The notes under the pieces: model-generated
Databases searched by the model: none
What the model was told of the DNA's origin: nothing
The model's input: the letters and a program-made list of their open reading frames with translations, nothing else
Position numbers and translations under genes: made by a program
DNA from: Streptomyces sp. NBC_00162
Lineage (GTDB): Bacteria > Actinomycetota > Actinomycetes > Streptomycetales > Streptomycetaceae
Assembly (NCBI RefSeq): GCF_024611995.1
Contig: NZ_CP102509.1
Span: 8,246,001 to 8,310,000, forward strand
Length of the DNA stretch: 64,000 nt
Direction of reading: 5' to 3'
Shown here: piece by piece, positions 35,369-47,200 of the stretch
How the letters are laid out: each line of letters starts with the position of its first letter
How positions within the stretch are numbered: position 1 is the stretch's first letter

Positions 35369-36643
35369 TCACCGGTTGAACTCCTGCGCCACCACGGCCG
35401 CCAGCTCGTAGTACGCCGCCCTGGTACGGCCGCGCATCTGCTCGGGGTCGACTTCGCCGCCGAGGGCGAGGTGGTCGTCGTAGGGCACCGTGACCACGGC
35501 CCGGCAGCGCTGCCGGAAGTGGGAGACGACGTCGTCGACGCGGATCAGTCGGCTGGAGGAGGACCGTACGCCCGAGACGACGGTCACCGCGTGCCGCGCC
35601 TTGTCCTGGAAGCCGTGGGCGCCCAGCCAGTCGAAGGTGATGCCGGCGCTGTTGGCGCCGTCGACGCTCGGTGTGGCGACGACGACCAGCTGGTCGGTCA
35701 GGTCCAGGATGCCGCGCATGGCGCTGTGCAGCAGGCCGGTGCCGGAGTCGGTGAGGACGATCGGGTACTGGCCGCTGAGCAGTTCGACGACCTGCCGGTA
35801 GTCCCCGTCGTCGAACGTCCGGGAGACCGCCGGGCCGGAGTCGTTGGCGAGGACCTCCAGACCGCTGGGCGCCCGGGAGGTGAACGCCCGGATGTCCATG
35901 TAGGTGTGCAGGTCGGGCATGGCTGTCACCAGGTCGCGAATGGTGGCACCGGTCTGCCGGCGCACCCGGCGGCCCAGCGTTCCGTGGTCCGGGTTCGCGT
36001 CGATGGCGATGACCCGGTCGGTCCGCTCGTGCGCCAGGACCGCGCCGAGGCCCATCGTGGTGGTGGTCTTGCTGACCCCGCCCTTGAGGCTGATCACCGC
36101 GATGCGGTGGCTGCGCCTGAGAGGGGTGCGGATGGAATCGGTGAATCCGGCCGGTCCGCGATGCCGGCCGACACGGAACATCCGGCGGGGCGTACGGCGG
36201 ACCAGGCGCTCGGCGGAGAGCTCGGAACCCGCCGCCCAGCCCAGGGGCTGCGACGGCGCGGTGACGGTCTCGGGTGCGGGAAGGGCGACCGGCGGAGCCT
36301 GGGCGGGGGCCTGCGTGCGCGGGGCCGGGGCCGGTCCGGGTGCCGGCTCTGACGGCTGGTCGGGTTCGGCGGGTTGGCCGGGCTGGTCCTGCTGGTCGGG
36401 CTGGTCGCGCTCGGTGGCCGGAGCGGGTGTCTCTGCGCACGCGGGATCCGGCTCGGGCAGTGCCGTCGCGGGGGGCGGGTCCGCTTCCAGCAGATCCCGT
36501 AGGCTCCTGACCGGTTTGGGCGGCCCAAGTGTGCCGCTGCCCGCCTGATCGCCGCCGTCCGGCCATGTGGTGGGGCCGTAGTCGGGGGCCTCCGCCCAGT
36601 GCCCGGGCTCGTTCATGCCGTTTCTGTCTACGACGATGGTCAC
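35369..36643 (-). CDS. EspI-like MinD/ParA-type ATPase of T7SS
   Basis: 424 residues. GTG 36643 is preferred because GGGAGGGG lies about 9 bp before it; ATG 36616 is the alternative. The first ~150 residues are Pro/Glu/Ala-rich and disordered. The C-terminal MinD-like domain has [20 protein letters not shown] (deviant Walker A, Ser for the usual Gly), [11 protein letters not shown] and [17 protein letters not shown] proline-rich N-terminus plus MinD domain is the layout of mycobacterial EspI, which modulates ESX secretion. The role here is inferred from architecture and neighbours. Confidence 0.82.
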   Translation of the reverse strand: MTIVVDRNGMNEPGHWAEAPDYGPTTWPDGGDQAGSGTLGPPKPVRSLRDLLEADPPPATALPEPDPACAETPAPATERDQPDQQDQPGQPAEPDQPSEPAPGPAPAPRTQAPAQAPPVALPAPETVTAPSQPLGWAAGSELSAERLVRRTPRRMFRVGRHRGPAGFTDSIRTPLRRSHRIAVISLKGGVSKTTTTMGLGAVLAHERTDRVIAIDANPDHGTLGRRVRRQTGATIRDLVTAMPDLHTYMDIRAFTSRAPSGLEVLANDSGPAVSRTFDDGDYRQVVELLSGQYPIVLTDSGTGLLHSAMRGILDLTDQLVVVATPSVDGANSAGITFDWLGAHGFQDKARHAVTVVSGVRSSSSRLIRVDDVVSHFRQRCRAVVTVPYDDHLALGGEVDPEQMRGRTRAAYYELAAVVAQEFNR

Positions 36644-36746
36644 CTCGGTCGTCCCCTCCCAGTGTCCCGGCCGTGGTCGTCCAGGGGAACGCGACCGGGT
36701 CCGGGGCCGGTTCACGTGCAGGGCGCGTAGCGCGGGGCCGGGTGGC

Positions 36747-37346
36747 TCACACCGGGGCGAAGCCGTGCCGCTCCAGCAATGGGCGGCAAGCCCGTACGGC
36801 GTAGAAATTGCGGGACTTGACGGTGCCCGGCGGGACGCCGAGCACGGCCGCCGCATCGGCGGTCGAGCGGTCGTTCAGGTGCAGCTCCACCAGCACCTCC
36901 CGGTGGTGCGGGGGCAGTTTGGCGAGGACGCCGCGGATGTCGTGGGCGACCACGACCTCCTCGTACGGGTCGTGCGCGGCCGCACGCTCCTCCGGACTCT
37001 CGTCGCCGAACTCCTTGGCGCGGGCGGCCTGCATCCGGAAGTAGTCGATGGCGATCCGGCGGGCGACGGTGTAGAGCCACGGCCGGCTGTGCTCCGGTCC
37101 GCGGGTCAGCGACTCGGGGTGCTGCCAGGCGCGCAGAAACGTTTCCTGAAGCATGTCCTCGGCCTTGCCCCGGTCGCCGCTCGTCAGCCGCAGCAGCGCG
37201 CGGAGCAGGTACGGGGCGTGCAGACGGTAGAGCTCGGCCAGTGTGTCGCGGTCCAGGGTGGGGCGGCCGCCGTTGCAGTCCGCGCCGTCCCCCACGGCCG
37301 TGGTGGCCGCCGTGTCCCCGTCCGTGCTGTGCCGATCCATTCCCAT
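36747..37346 (-). CDS. ECF-type RNA polymerase sigma factor
   Basis: 199 residues. Region 2: [55 protein letters not shown]. Region 4: [39 protein letters not shown]. The order and spacing are those of SigC/SigM-type ECF factors. No anti-sigma factor gene adjoins it. Its position inside the T7SS-like locus, between the mycosin and the EspI-like gene, suggests it controls part of this locus, but no target promoter was identified. Confidence 0.93.
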   Translation of the reverse strand: MGMDRHSTDGDTAATTAVGDGADCNGGRPTLDRDTLAELYRLHAPYLLRALLRLTSGDRGKAEDMLQETFLRAWQHPESLTRGPEHSRPWLYTVARRIAIDYFRMQAARAKEFGDESPEERAAAHDPYEEVVVAHDIRGVLAKLPPHHREVLVELHLNDRSTADAAAVLGVPPGTVKSRNFYAVRACRPLLERHGFAPV

Positions 37347-37524
37347 CCCGACGGTTCCTCCCGCATTGAGCCGCCAGCCTCTTCACGCCGACGACAGCGC
37401 CAACCGACGGTCCCGAGCGGGGCGTTCGGCCTTGACAGAGGTGAGAGTCCCAGCCGTGCCCAACGCCTCACCAACGAATCGCCAACGATCCCCGTCGTGC
37501 GCGGTGCAGGCCGCGAACGGGCGG

Positions 37525-38846
37525 CTAGGGCTCCGAACCGCGGTTGCCGTCCGCCGCCGGGGCCCGGTACCGGCCCGGCCGCCAGCCCCGCCGCCGCCCG
37601 CCGGGCACCACCACGGCGGCGCCGGCCATCCCCAGCCCCACCGCGAACGCCGCCGCGGTCACCAGCCAGGCCGGCCCGGCCGCCGACGGCCCGGGGGCGG
37701 GCGGCATCACCACGCCGGGAGCCGACGCCCGGGCGCGGCCGGGCAGGCCCGGCGCCCCGCCCTGCTGCTCCTCGGGGAGCACCGCCGTAACGGCGGCCAC
37801 CGGGTCCACGGGCCCGTACCCCTGGAGCGGGTCCGGCAGCCGGCCGCCCGGCCCGGACGCGGTCGCCCGCAGCCGGTGCGCGAGCGCCTCACCACTGAGT
37901 TCCGGCCGGTAGCCGAGCACCAGCGCCGCGGTTCCGGCCACCAGCGCAGCCGCGTAACTCGGCCCGGAGGCGGTGAAATGGCCCTTGCCGCCCGGCCCGG
38001 GGCCCATCACCGCCTCACCCGGTGCCGTCAGGTCCACCCGGCCCCCGGCCGCCTGCTTGGCCGGTATCCCGCCGGGGCCCGTCGCCGCGACCGACAGCAC
38101 CTGCGGATGGGCCGCCGGGAAGGCGGCCCCCCGGCCTCCCCGTCGGGGGCCGCCGGGGCGATCACGACCGCGCCCTTGGACACGGCGTACCGGACGGCGT
38201 CCGCCAGCGCCTGGCTGTCGGAGCCCGCCACCGCCATCACGGCGATCACCCGTGCGCCGCCGTCGGCGGCCACCCGGATGCCCGCAGCCAGCAGATCGGG
38301 GGTGGTGCTCCCGCGCCGGTCGGTGACCGGGACGTCCAGGACCCGGGCGCGGGGGGCGAGACCGGCGAAGCCCGACCCCGGGGTCCGCGCCGCCGCGATC
38401 AGCCCCGCCGTGAACGTGCCGTGCCCGGCGCAGTCCACTGCCGGACCGCCGTCGAACTGGCGTGGCGCCCGGCTCAGTCGGCTGCCCAGCAGGCCGGAGG
38501 AGTCGTCCACACCCGAGCCGACCACCGCCACGGTCACCCCGGCGCCCTCGGTAAGCGGCCAGACCGTGTCCGGGCGCAGATGCGCCTGCGGCCACGGCAT
38601 CCGGTTGACGGTACGGTCCGACGCCTTCCGGCACTCGTCGCCGGTGAGCCGCTGCGTGAGGCCGGGCAACGACGTAGGCTCCGAACTCGCCCCGGCCGAG
38701 GCCGAGGCGGTGGGCGTCCCCGGGCCAGGGGCGGTCGGCGCCGAGGGCGCGGCGACAGCGGCCACCGTGGCCGGAGGGCCCACTGCCAGAGCCCCGCACA
38801 CCAGTGCTGCCGCCACCGCGGCGCCGACCCGGCCGCCGCCGGTCAC
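37525..38846 (-). CDS. Mycosin-like membrane-anchored subtilase (S8), catalytic Asp replaced
   Basis: 440 residues once one base is added to the C6 run at 38127-38132 (corrected length divisible by three). GTG 38846 overlaps the previous stop (GTGA). A signal peptide near residues 8-35 leads to the peptidase: VAVVGSGVDDSSG where mycosins have V-A-V-I-D-[ST]-G; the His motif DCAGHGTFTAG is intact; VVIAPAAPDGE replaces the usual AGN oxyanion site; and GPSYAAALVAG holds the Ser. A C-terminal membrane anchor follows (TAAAFAVGLGMAGAAVVV). Mycosins process or stabilise T7SS machines; this one may be a pseudoprotease. Confidence 0.85.
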
Positions 38847-41800
38847 GCGACACCCCCGGCACCCGGTCCCACGGGATGTCCTGGGGCAGCAGCAGGCTGA
38901 GCTCGGCCAGGTCGTCTATGTCCAGCTTGCTGAGCCGCCCGGCCTGCCGGGTGATCATCGACTCCAGCGTCTGCCGCGCGAAGCGGCCGTTGCCGAAGCT
39001 GCGGTCACGCGGTACCGCGGCGAACAACTCCCCGAGCGCCGCCAGCGCCTCGGGCGGGCACACATACCCGGCCTTCTCCGCCTGCACCTGAACGATCCGC
39101 ACCAGCTCGGCGTCCGTGTAGTGCTCGAACGAGACCGACCGGGAGAACCGGGAGGCGAGGCCGGGGTTGGAGTCCAGGAAACCCTGCATCTCGTCCGAGT
39201 ACCCGGCGACGATGACCACCACCTCGTCGCGGTGGTCCTCCATCAGCTTCATCAGCGTGTCGACGGCTTCCTGGCCGAAGTCGTTGCCGCTGCCACCGCG
39301 CGGGGTCAGCGTGTACGCCTCGTCGATGAACAGCACACCGCCGCGCGCCTTGTCGAACGCCTCCTTCGTCAGCTGCGCGGTGTGACCCACGAACCGGCCC
39401 ACCAGATCGGCCCTGGCGGTCTCGATCAGCTGGCCGCCGGGCAGCACGCCCAGCTCGGCGAGCAGCTGCCCGTAGAGCCGGGCCACGGTCGTCTTGCCCG
39501 TACCCGGCGGACCCGAGAACACCAGGTGGTGGCTGATCGTGGCGGTCGGCAGCCCGGCCTCCTTCCGCCGGTTCACCTGCTTGATCAGGTTGACCAGGTC
39601 CTCGACCTGCTCCTTCGCGGCCGGCAGGCCGATCATGCCGCGCAGCTCGTCCAGAAGTTCGGTCTTCCGCTCGGCAGGGACCCCGGCGGCGGCAGCGGCG
39701 ACCGCGGCGGCGGCAGCCACCCCGACGTCATCGGGCTTCAGGAGCGCCAGGTCCGCGTTGCCGATCTCCGACAGCACGGCCAGCCGGGACGCCTGCCGGT
39801 CCACCATCTCCTCGAAGACCTTCCGCGCCGCCCGGCCGTTGCCGAAGTCGGAGCCCTTGGCCACGCTCTCGAAGTGCGCCTTGAGCGCCTCGCGGGTGCC
39901 GTCGGCCAGCTCGTAGCCGTGCGAGGCCGCGGCCATCGACACGATCGTCGTCAGCTCGTCGTCCGAGTAGTTCTCGAACTCCACCGTCCTGCTGAAGCGG
40001 GACGCGAGCCCAGGGTTGGAGTCGAGGAACCCCTGCATCTGCTCCGAGTAACCGGCCACGATCACCACGATCTCGTCGCGGTGGTCCTCCATCAGCTTGA
40101 CCAGCGTGTCGATGGCCTCCCGGCCGAAGTCCGGTCCGCTGCCGCCAACGCCCTGCGACAGCGTGTACGCCTCGTCGATGAAGAGCACACCGCCGAGGGC
40201 CTCCTTGAACACCTCCGTCGTCTTGATCGCCGTACCGCCGATGATCGCCGCCACCAGGTCCGCGCGCGCCACCTCGACCAGATGGCCCGACGGGAGCACG
40301 TCCAACTCGGCGAGGATCGAGCCGTAGAGCCGGGCCACCGTCGTCTTACCGGTACCGGGCGGGCCCGCGAAGATCAGATGCCGGCTCATCGGCAGCGCCG
40401 GCATGCCCGCCAACTCCCTGCGTTGGGCCAGCTTGTTGAGGTTGACCAGGGTGGAGACCTGCTCCTTCACCCCGTCCAGGCCGACCAGGGAGTCCAGGGA
40501 GTCCAGCGGGCCCTTCCGCCCCGGCGGGCCCGCCGGGGACTGCTGCGACGCGTCGGCGCCGAGCTTCCCGTCGGCCCCGTCCGACCCGACTGCGCCGGCG
40601 GAGCCGTCGGGTCGGGACCCGCCACCGGAGGCCCCGGCCCCGGCCTCGCCGTGCGCGTCCGGCATCCCGTTCTCCACACTGGTCAGGTTCTCGACCGCCA
40701 GCCGGTTGGAGGGCTTCGACTGGCGGAGCCCCGACCCCCGGTTCCCGGAGACCGTGCAGTCGTGCACCCGCACCGCCTCGGTGGAGTCGATCCGGATGCC
40801 GTCGGCGGTGTTGTCCACCGCTTCACAGCGGCCGAGTGTGGCCCGCGCGCCGGCCGCGACCTGGAAGCCGTGCCGCCGGCACGACCGCGCCCGGGTGCGG
40901 GTGGCGTTCAGTTCGCCGCCGTCCTCGACGAGCACCCCCTCGTGCGAGGACTCGGCCACGTCGCAGTCCCGCAGCGTGGCCGCACCGCCGTCACCGACCG
41001 AGACGGCGGCCGCGCCGGTGTCCCGTACCGCCGTGTTGCCGACGTACGCGTTGCCACCGTCGGCGATCCGGATGCCGGCCTGACCAGTGCCGGAGATCTC
41101 CGAACCCTCCAGGCGGCCCCGGCCGTTGCGGGTCACCTCCACGCCGGGTCCGCGGACGTCCGAGACGGTCACGCGCCGCAGCATCGGGTTCGCCCCCTCC
41201 ACGACGCGCACCCCCGCCCCGGCGCTGTCCCGGACCTCCAGCCGGTCGAAGTCCGGCGAGCTGTCCCCGGTCAGCTGGACCCCCGCGTCCTTGGCGTCCC
41301 GTACCGAGCACCGGCTGAACGAGGGCCCCGAGGACTCCTCCACCCAGATGCCGTTGCCCTCGGCCGCACTGACCTCGCAGTCCTCGAACGTGCCCCGGGA
41401 ACGACCGGTGACATGGATGCCGTTGCCCTTGGTGCGGGAGGTCCGGCAGCGGCGCAGCACCGGATCGGTGCCCCCGCCAGCGCGATCCCGTGCACCTTCG
41501 TGCCGGTCACCGAGCAGTCCTCCAGCACCACCCGGTCCGCCGAGCTGATGTACACGCCCAGCAGACAGTCCCGTACCGACGTGCGCACGACCCGGGTGAC
41601 GCTGTTCTGTTCCAGGGCGATGGCGGGCTTGTCGGTGGCGGAGATCTGGCAGTCCTCGACCAGCCCCCGCCCCTCGCCGTTGGCGCACACGCCGTTGCCG
41701 CGGGCATCGCGCAGCACGCAGTTGCGGATCGTCGGATTGGCGCGCTCACCGATGACCACCGCCGAGGTGCCGAGGTGTTCCACGACACAGTCCTCGATCA

Positions 41801-42275
41801 CACTGGTGCCGCTGGAGGTCTCCACGATCCCCGCCCCGCCGGGGTTGGTCACCCGGCAGCCGCGCATCGCCAGCGAGCCCTGCTGGCGGGTGAGCACGGC
41901 CGTCCACGCGTTGCCCACCACCTCGCAGTCCTGGAGCGCCGCCTGACCGCGCGGCACGTCCACCGCGGGCAGTTCCTCGTCCAGCCCCTGGATCACCAGA
42001 CCGGTCAGCTGCACGGCCTCGGCGACCACCTGGACCACCGTGCCCTGCCGGGGGATGACCCGTACGGTGCCCTGGGCGTCCTCGGCGGTGATCGTCACCA
42101 TCTTGGTGATGACCAGGTTCTCCTCGTACCTGCCGGGACGGACCGAGATCACCGCGCCGCTGCGTGCCGCCTCCAGTGCCTCTCCGATGGTGCGGAACGG
42201 GCCGCTGGACCCGCCGGAGCCGTACGAGCCGCCGCTCTGCGCTTGTGCGCACACGGTCAGCACATGGCGCGACAT
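38843..42275 (-). CDS. EccA-like double AAA+ ATPase fused to a right-handed beta-helix
   Basis: 1,144 residues once single bases are added at the C5 runs 41471-41475 and 38853-38857; the corrected length is divisible by three. Residues ~20-540 are many short parallel beta-helix rungs (RNCVLRDARGNGVCANGEGR, LRRVTVSDVRGPGVEVTRNG). A disordered Gly/Ala linker precedes two CbxX/CfqX-type AAA domains, each with GPPGTGKTTVARLYG, LFIDEAYTL and a GYSEQM/GYSDEM sensor region. Tandem AAA domains like EccA ATPases, with a beta-helix replacing the TPR domain. The stop overlaps the mycosin start. Confidence 0.88.
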
Positions 42276-42327
42276 GCCTGATCGTTCCCTTCGTCGTGGG
42301 CCGGTGGCCGGTGGTGGCCGGGTTGGT

Positions 42328-43702
42328 TCAGGAGGAGGTGCACTGGACGCGGACGGCGTCGCCCGCGTGGTGGGCGTAGGTCTTCGTCGAGCCCGACCAG
42401 TCCTGGCCCCGGTCGTGCAGCTTCACCGCCAGCTGGCCGCCGGTGATCCGGAAGCTGCCGGCGCCGACCCAGCGGCCCAGCTGGGAGGGCTGGTTGACGG
42501 TGAAGGACCCGAGGGTGGGACCGCTCGCCGAGGCGGCGCCGTGCACGGTGTAGTAGGACGGCTTACCGCCGACCGCCTTGATGTCACCGTTGTTCGGGAC
42601 GTGGACGGATACCTGGCAGGTGCCTGTGGTGACGGCGCCGGTGCGGAAGGTCCACAGCATGCTCTTGCCCGCGTCCTGTCCGTCGCCGGACATCGGCATG
42701 GCGAGGAAGTCGCCGTTGCAGCCGCTGCTGCCATAGCCGCCGGTGCCGTACGACTTCCAGCCCTCCTTGCCGTCCGTGTACCAGCCGTTGCGGCTGAAGG
42801 CCGCGCCCTCGCCCGCGCAGCCGGGACCGGCGACGGCGGCGTACTCCTTCTTGGCCGGGGCCGGCGGGGGGCGCCTGCGGGGCGGGGCCGGACTGCTGGG
42901 GGTCGTGGCGGGCTCCGGTGTCGGGGGACCCGGCGGAGCCGGGGTTGCCGGAGGTCCCGCCGGAGCCGGCCGCCGGGCCGCCGGCCGGGCCACCGCCGGG
43001 GCTGCCCTGACCGTCGCCGCTCTGCCCGGTGCCGGTGTTGGTCACGGGGGTGTTGGCGGAGCCCTGGCCCGGCGCGTCCGCGGCCGCTCCCGGGGCGACG
43101 GCGCCCGGCAGCACGGATCCCTTGTCCGGCACGTCGGTTCCCGGTACGAAGCCCTCGGGGCCGCCGTCGGGCTGGTTGTAGCCCGTGGGGCGGGACGGGA
43201 CCCGACCAGGGCCGGCGTCGCCGCCGAGCTGGGAGAACAGCAGGGGCACGCCCATGAGCACCACGCCCGACGTGGCCGCCGCCGCGAGCATCGGCTTCGG
43301 TATCCGCCTCGCCGGGCGCAGGCCCGTTGGTGCGGCCGGGGCTGCGACGGGGGTCGCCGCCAGGGCGTCCGGAGCCGCCTCCTGCGGAGCCTCCTCGGCT
43401 TCGGCGACTTCCTCGGCCTCCGCGATTTCCTCGGCCCCGGCCGCCTCCTCGGCTGCGGGGACGGGGACCTCCGGGACGGCGCCGCAGGCCGGGGCGGCTT
43501 CGGGCTCCGGTTCGGCGGCGGGCTCGGGCCGCACCGCGCCGGTCGGCGCCTCCGGGGTCAGCACCGGAAGGGTCAGGGGCGGGCGCGGCGCGACGGGCTC
43601 CGCCGCCGGCTCCTCACCGGCCGCGTGCCAGGCGACTGCCGGCAGGCTGATGGGAGCCGGACCCCGTCCGGCGGTCCTGTGCCGCTGTTCGTTGTTGTCC
43701 AC
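42328..43702 (-). CDS. Membrane-anchored golvesin-like protein
   Basis: 457 residues if one G is removed from the G6 run at 42866-42871. GTG 43702 is the start. The cytoplasmic N-terminus is Ala/Glu/Pro-rich with an EEIAEAEEVAEAEEAPQEA coiled segment. One membrane helix (PMLAAAATSGVVLMGVPLLF) is near residue 145, followed by a long Gly/Pro/Ser linker. The C-terminal domain (TGTCQVSVHVPNNGDIKAVG, GSFTVNQPSQLGRWVGAGSF, DAVRVQCTSS) resembles golvesin/Xly carbohydrate-binding-like beta-sandwiches. Its cysteines are all in the outer domain. Likely a surface component of the locus. Confidence 0.7.
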
Positions 43703-43782
43703 CGTGTTTCCCCTCGGTCGTCGCGGAACACCCGCATCACGTTCGAACGGACCGCCACCGCTGTGGGGTTCACCGCGGCCGG

Positions 43783-44205
43783 TCAGCTCAGGACGTGGAC
43801 CGCTTCGCCCTCCGGCGCCGGGGTGAGCACAAAGGCCGCAGCCCGCTCGACGACCGCCCGGTCGAGGGGCGCCGGGACCTCGTAGTCCGGGCTTCCCAGG
43901 TGCGCGAGCAGGCCGGGCTCCGGGGCGAGGGCGTACTGCTCCAGGTAGTAGGCGACCGTGTCGGTCCACACCCACCTGCCGTCCGTACGGAAGTTCAGCG
44001 GCACCTCCGAACGCCGCTCGGGGTCCAGCACGTCGTTCATCAGCACCGGCGTCATCAGTACGGGCGTGCCGGCGTTCAGCCGCTCGACCAGCAGGGCGAG
44101 CAGCGCAGGGTCCTCGACCGACGGGTGGTCCGCGGCGAAGCCGGGCCCGGCCACCGGGTCCACGTGGTCGAAGACGGCAGCCAGCTGGAACTCCGGGTCG
44201 GTCAT
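43783..44205 (-). CDS. Hypothetical protein, possible partner of the giant protein
   Basis: 140 residues from ATG 44205, 79 bp after the giant gene stop. Acidic and soluble: FQLAAVFDHVDPVAGPGFAA, VERLNAGTPVLMTPVLMNDV, GRWVWTDTVAYYLEQYALAP. Small acidic proteins directly downstream of polymorphic toxins are often immunity proteins, but no toxin domain is recognised at the end of the giant protein. A chaperone or unrelated role is equally possible. Confidence 0.6.
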   Translation of the reverse strand: MTDPEFQLAAVFDHVDPVAGPGFAADHPSVEDPALLALLVERLNAGTPVLMTPVLMNDVLDPERRSEVPLNFRTDGRWVWTDTVAYYLEQYALAPEPGLLAHLGSPDYEVPAPLDRAVVERAAAFVLTPAPEGEAVHVLS

Positions 44206-44284
44206 GGCGAGGTCCTGTCCTTGAGGTCGGGGCGGCCCGGCGGCCGCACGCTCCCGGGAGAACGTACGGAACGCCGGGCGCGGT

Positions 44285-47200
44285 TCACGCAGACCAGTCC
44301 ACGGTGGGCAGCGCGAGCAGGGCCCCCGGGTTCAGGTGGAGGTACCAGTCCTCGTCCGGGGTGCCGTACTCGGCTCCCGCAGAGGCGGCCAGCGCGCGCA
44401 CCGCCGCCGCGAGGGCCGCCGCCTGCGCCCGCTCCAACCGGGCGCGTTCCGCCGCAGGATCGGGAGAGGCCGCCGGATCACGGTCCAGGACGGCGAGCTC
44501 CCCGCGCGCCCGGCGGAGGTCCGCCATGGCTCGGGCGAGGGCCGTCCGCCCGTCCGCCCGGTCGGGGTCGGACTGCTCCAACTGCCGTGCGATGTCGTGC
44601 AGTTGATCGCCATAGTGTCTGAGGTTGGTCTCCACCGCCTCGCGCATGTCCTCCTCCAGCCGGCCGGTCCGCGAGGCGCTGCGCAGCGTGAGGTGGTGGC
44701 CCTGGGGATCGCCGACCAGGACGACCGCTGCGGAGCTGCCGGAGCCCTCGCCCTCGACGGTGATCCGGAGCAGGGTGTGCTCCGTGTCGTCCCGGCGGAA
44801 GCGGACGTACGAGGTGTCGTCCACCGTCAGCCGCAGCGTGCTGCCGGCCGCGGCGAGGCCGGCCCGTGCCTGTTCGACGGCCTCCGGGGCGGCGTAGAAC
44901 TCCCTGCGCCGGCCGTCGTGCACGGGCAGCGCGTACCGGTGGTCGCCGGACACCGTGAAGGCGGGGCGGTCCACGGTGTGGAGCGGGCGGACCGGTCGGT
45001 AGACCGGGAAGGACGCGGCGTCCTTGGCCGGGCCGTTCAGCGCGAGCTCGTACGGGTCCGCACCGTTCGCCGACGCCTCGATGCGTGCGTCCTCCGCCCG
45101 GTGGGTGGCGAGCGGGGTCGTACCTCCCGTCTCGTACTCGGTCAGCTCGTAGGGGACGAGCGGCCGTGCCGGGGCCGGGGCGTCCGGTGCGGCGGGCGGC
45201 TCGTCGGAGGGCGGGGTGAAGGTGATCGTCGGAATCGGAATCGGAATTGGAATCGGGTCCGGGTCCGGGTTCGGGTTCGGCTGATCGGCCACCGGTGCGG
45301 CCGGGTCCGGCCCGGGCCCGAACAGGGCACCGTGCTTCGCCGTCAGCCTCTCGACGTGCGATCCGTGCATCAGGCCGATCAGGCCACCGTCGGCCTTGAC
45401 CTCCACCGTGGTCCCGTCTCGCCCGGTGAGCACCCAGGTGACGTCGGCCTCGTAGTAGTGCTGAGTCCCCTTCGTCTTCTCGCGCTCGTCCACCGTCTCG
45501 CTCTGCGAGGAGCTGTGGCTGCCGCCCCGTTCCCCTCCGAAGGAGACCGGCGCGCTGCCGTTCGTGGCGTGGCCGCCGGCGTCCGGGGTGACCGAGGCGG
45601 ACCAGACCCCCGCGATCCGTTCCCGTTCCCTCTCCTTCTCCCGCTCCTTGACCCCGGTCTCGACGCCGCTGTCGAACTCGCCGGAGGTCAGGTGCCGGGT
45701 CCGGTGGACCACCAGCCGTACGGTGACCTGCTTGCCGCCGGCCACCGGCACCACGTACCCCTCGCCGAGCAACGAGGCGATGTTGGAGCGCAGGTTCCGC
45801 TCGGTCGTCAGCACGTCCGCGCGCAGCCCCGCCAGGGTGGTCGGGGCGAGGTCCCGCCGCCGCGGCGCCGTCGTGTCGCCCGCCACCACCCGGTGCGGCA
45901 GGGAAGCCGCAGCCGACAGCCAGGGCAGCACCCGGTCCAGTCCGGGCATCGCCAGGCCCTGCATGACCGGGGCCAGGTCCGAGGTCAGCCTCCGCACCGG
46001 CCCGGGGACCGCCGTCGGCCCGTTCGGGCGGACGTGCCCGGCCACCGGGACGGCCGGGGTGTGCGTGCCGGGACCCGGCTGCGTCAGATGGTCCGGGACG
46101 AGCAGGTGGACCCGGCCGCCCGGGACGCCGAACTGTCGCTTCGGCTCGTGCCCCGAGGGGAAGATCCCGTCCCACTGGGCGCCCCACTGCTCCGTGAACC
46201 AGCGGCCGGCCCGGCCGTCCGTGGCCCAGTCGACCAGGCGCGCCGGGGCGGTGAGGGCCGCACCCGCCAGCCGTGCCAGCTGGTGCGGTTCACCGCCGTC
46301 GAAGATCTCCACCCCGTAGCGCACCGGGTGCGAGAACTCCTGTGCCTCTCCCGTGAATTCGAGCCCGTGCTGGTCGCGCACCGTCGCCGTGTCGGTCGCG
46401 GTCCGGCCCGCAGAGGCCTCCGCGCCGCCACCGAACCTGACACCGCCGCGCGGACCGCCCACCGCGGAGGTTCCCCTCACGGTGACGCCGCCCTGCGCAC
46501 TGACCTTGTCGGAGGTACCGGAGGAGGAGCCGAGGGAGGTCGTGGCCGTGTCGCCGACGGACATGACCACGCCGCCGCGGGGCCGCTCGTACGTCGCGTC
46601 CCCGACCTCGGCGGTGGCCCGGATGCCGATCAGGCGGGTGCCGCCTCCGGGCAGTTCGAGCTTGAGCAACTGGCGTACGGACGTGGTCCTGAGGGCGGTG
46701 AAGTCGGCGCGCAGCGACTCCTTGGCGAACACCGAGGCGATGCCCCGCGAGAGATCCGTCGGGGTCTCGCGCAGCTCGTCCGGGATGACCTTGAGTTCCC
46801 GCAGCGCCTCCTTGATGGCGGGCAGCACCTGGTCCGCGTCGAGCTTCTCCACGTGCGAGACGGCGTGCGCCAGATCGGCGTTGACGTACGAGCGCTGCTC
46901 GTGCGGGCCGGACCCGGGTGCCGGGCCCGCCTCGGGCGGGACCGGCAGGCCCAGGTCGCGGGCCTGCCGGTCCGGGACCGCCAGCTCGACGCCGCCGGTG
47001 ACCTTCGCGTACAGGGTCGCCGTGTCGGAGACGGCCTTGTACCGGCCGGCGGGCAGCCAGGTGTGGTGGGTGATCTCGAAGTGCGCGTCGGCACGGAAGC
47101 GGTGGCTCGTCCCCGTGTAGGTCAGGGTGGAGGAGACGGTGCCGGACGAGACCCGGGTGGCCGTGTTCGTGTACGTCCTCGTGCCCTCCACCGAGCCGTT

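Noticed and set aside
41271..41688. The beta-helix protein as an independent gene ending at 41271
   Set aside because: The beta-helix rungs continue without a break in the adjacent frame after the C5 run at 41471-41475.
37243..41946. A 1,567-codon rightward frame opposite the AAA/mycosin genes
   Set aside because: It is an antisense shadow: high GC makes stops rare, it has no motifs, and the opposite strand carries clear AAA and subtilase domains.
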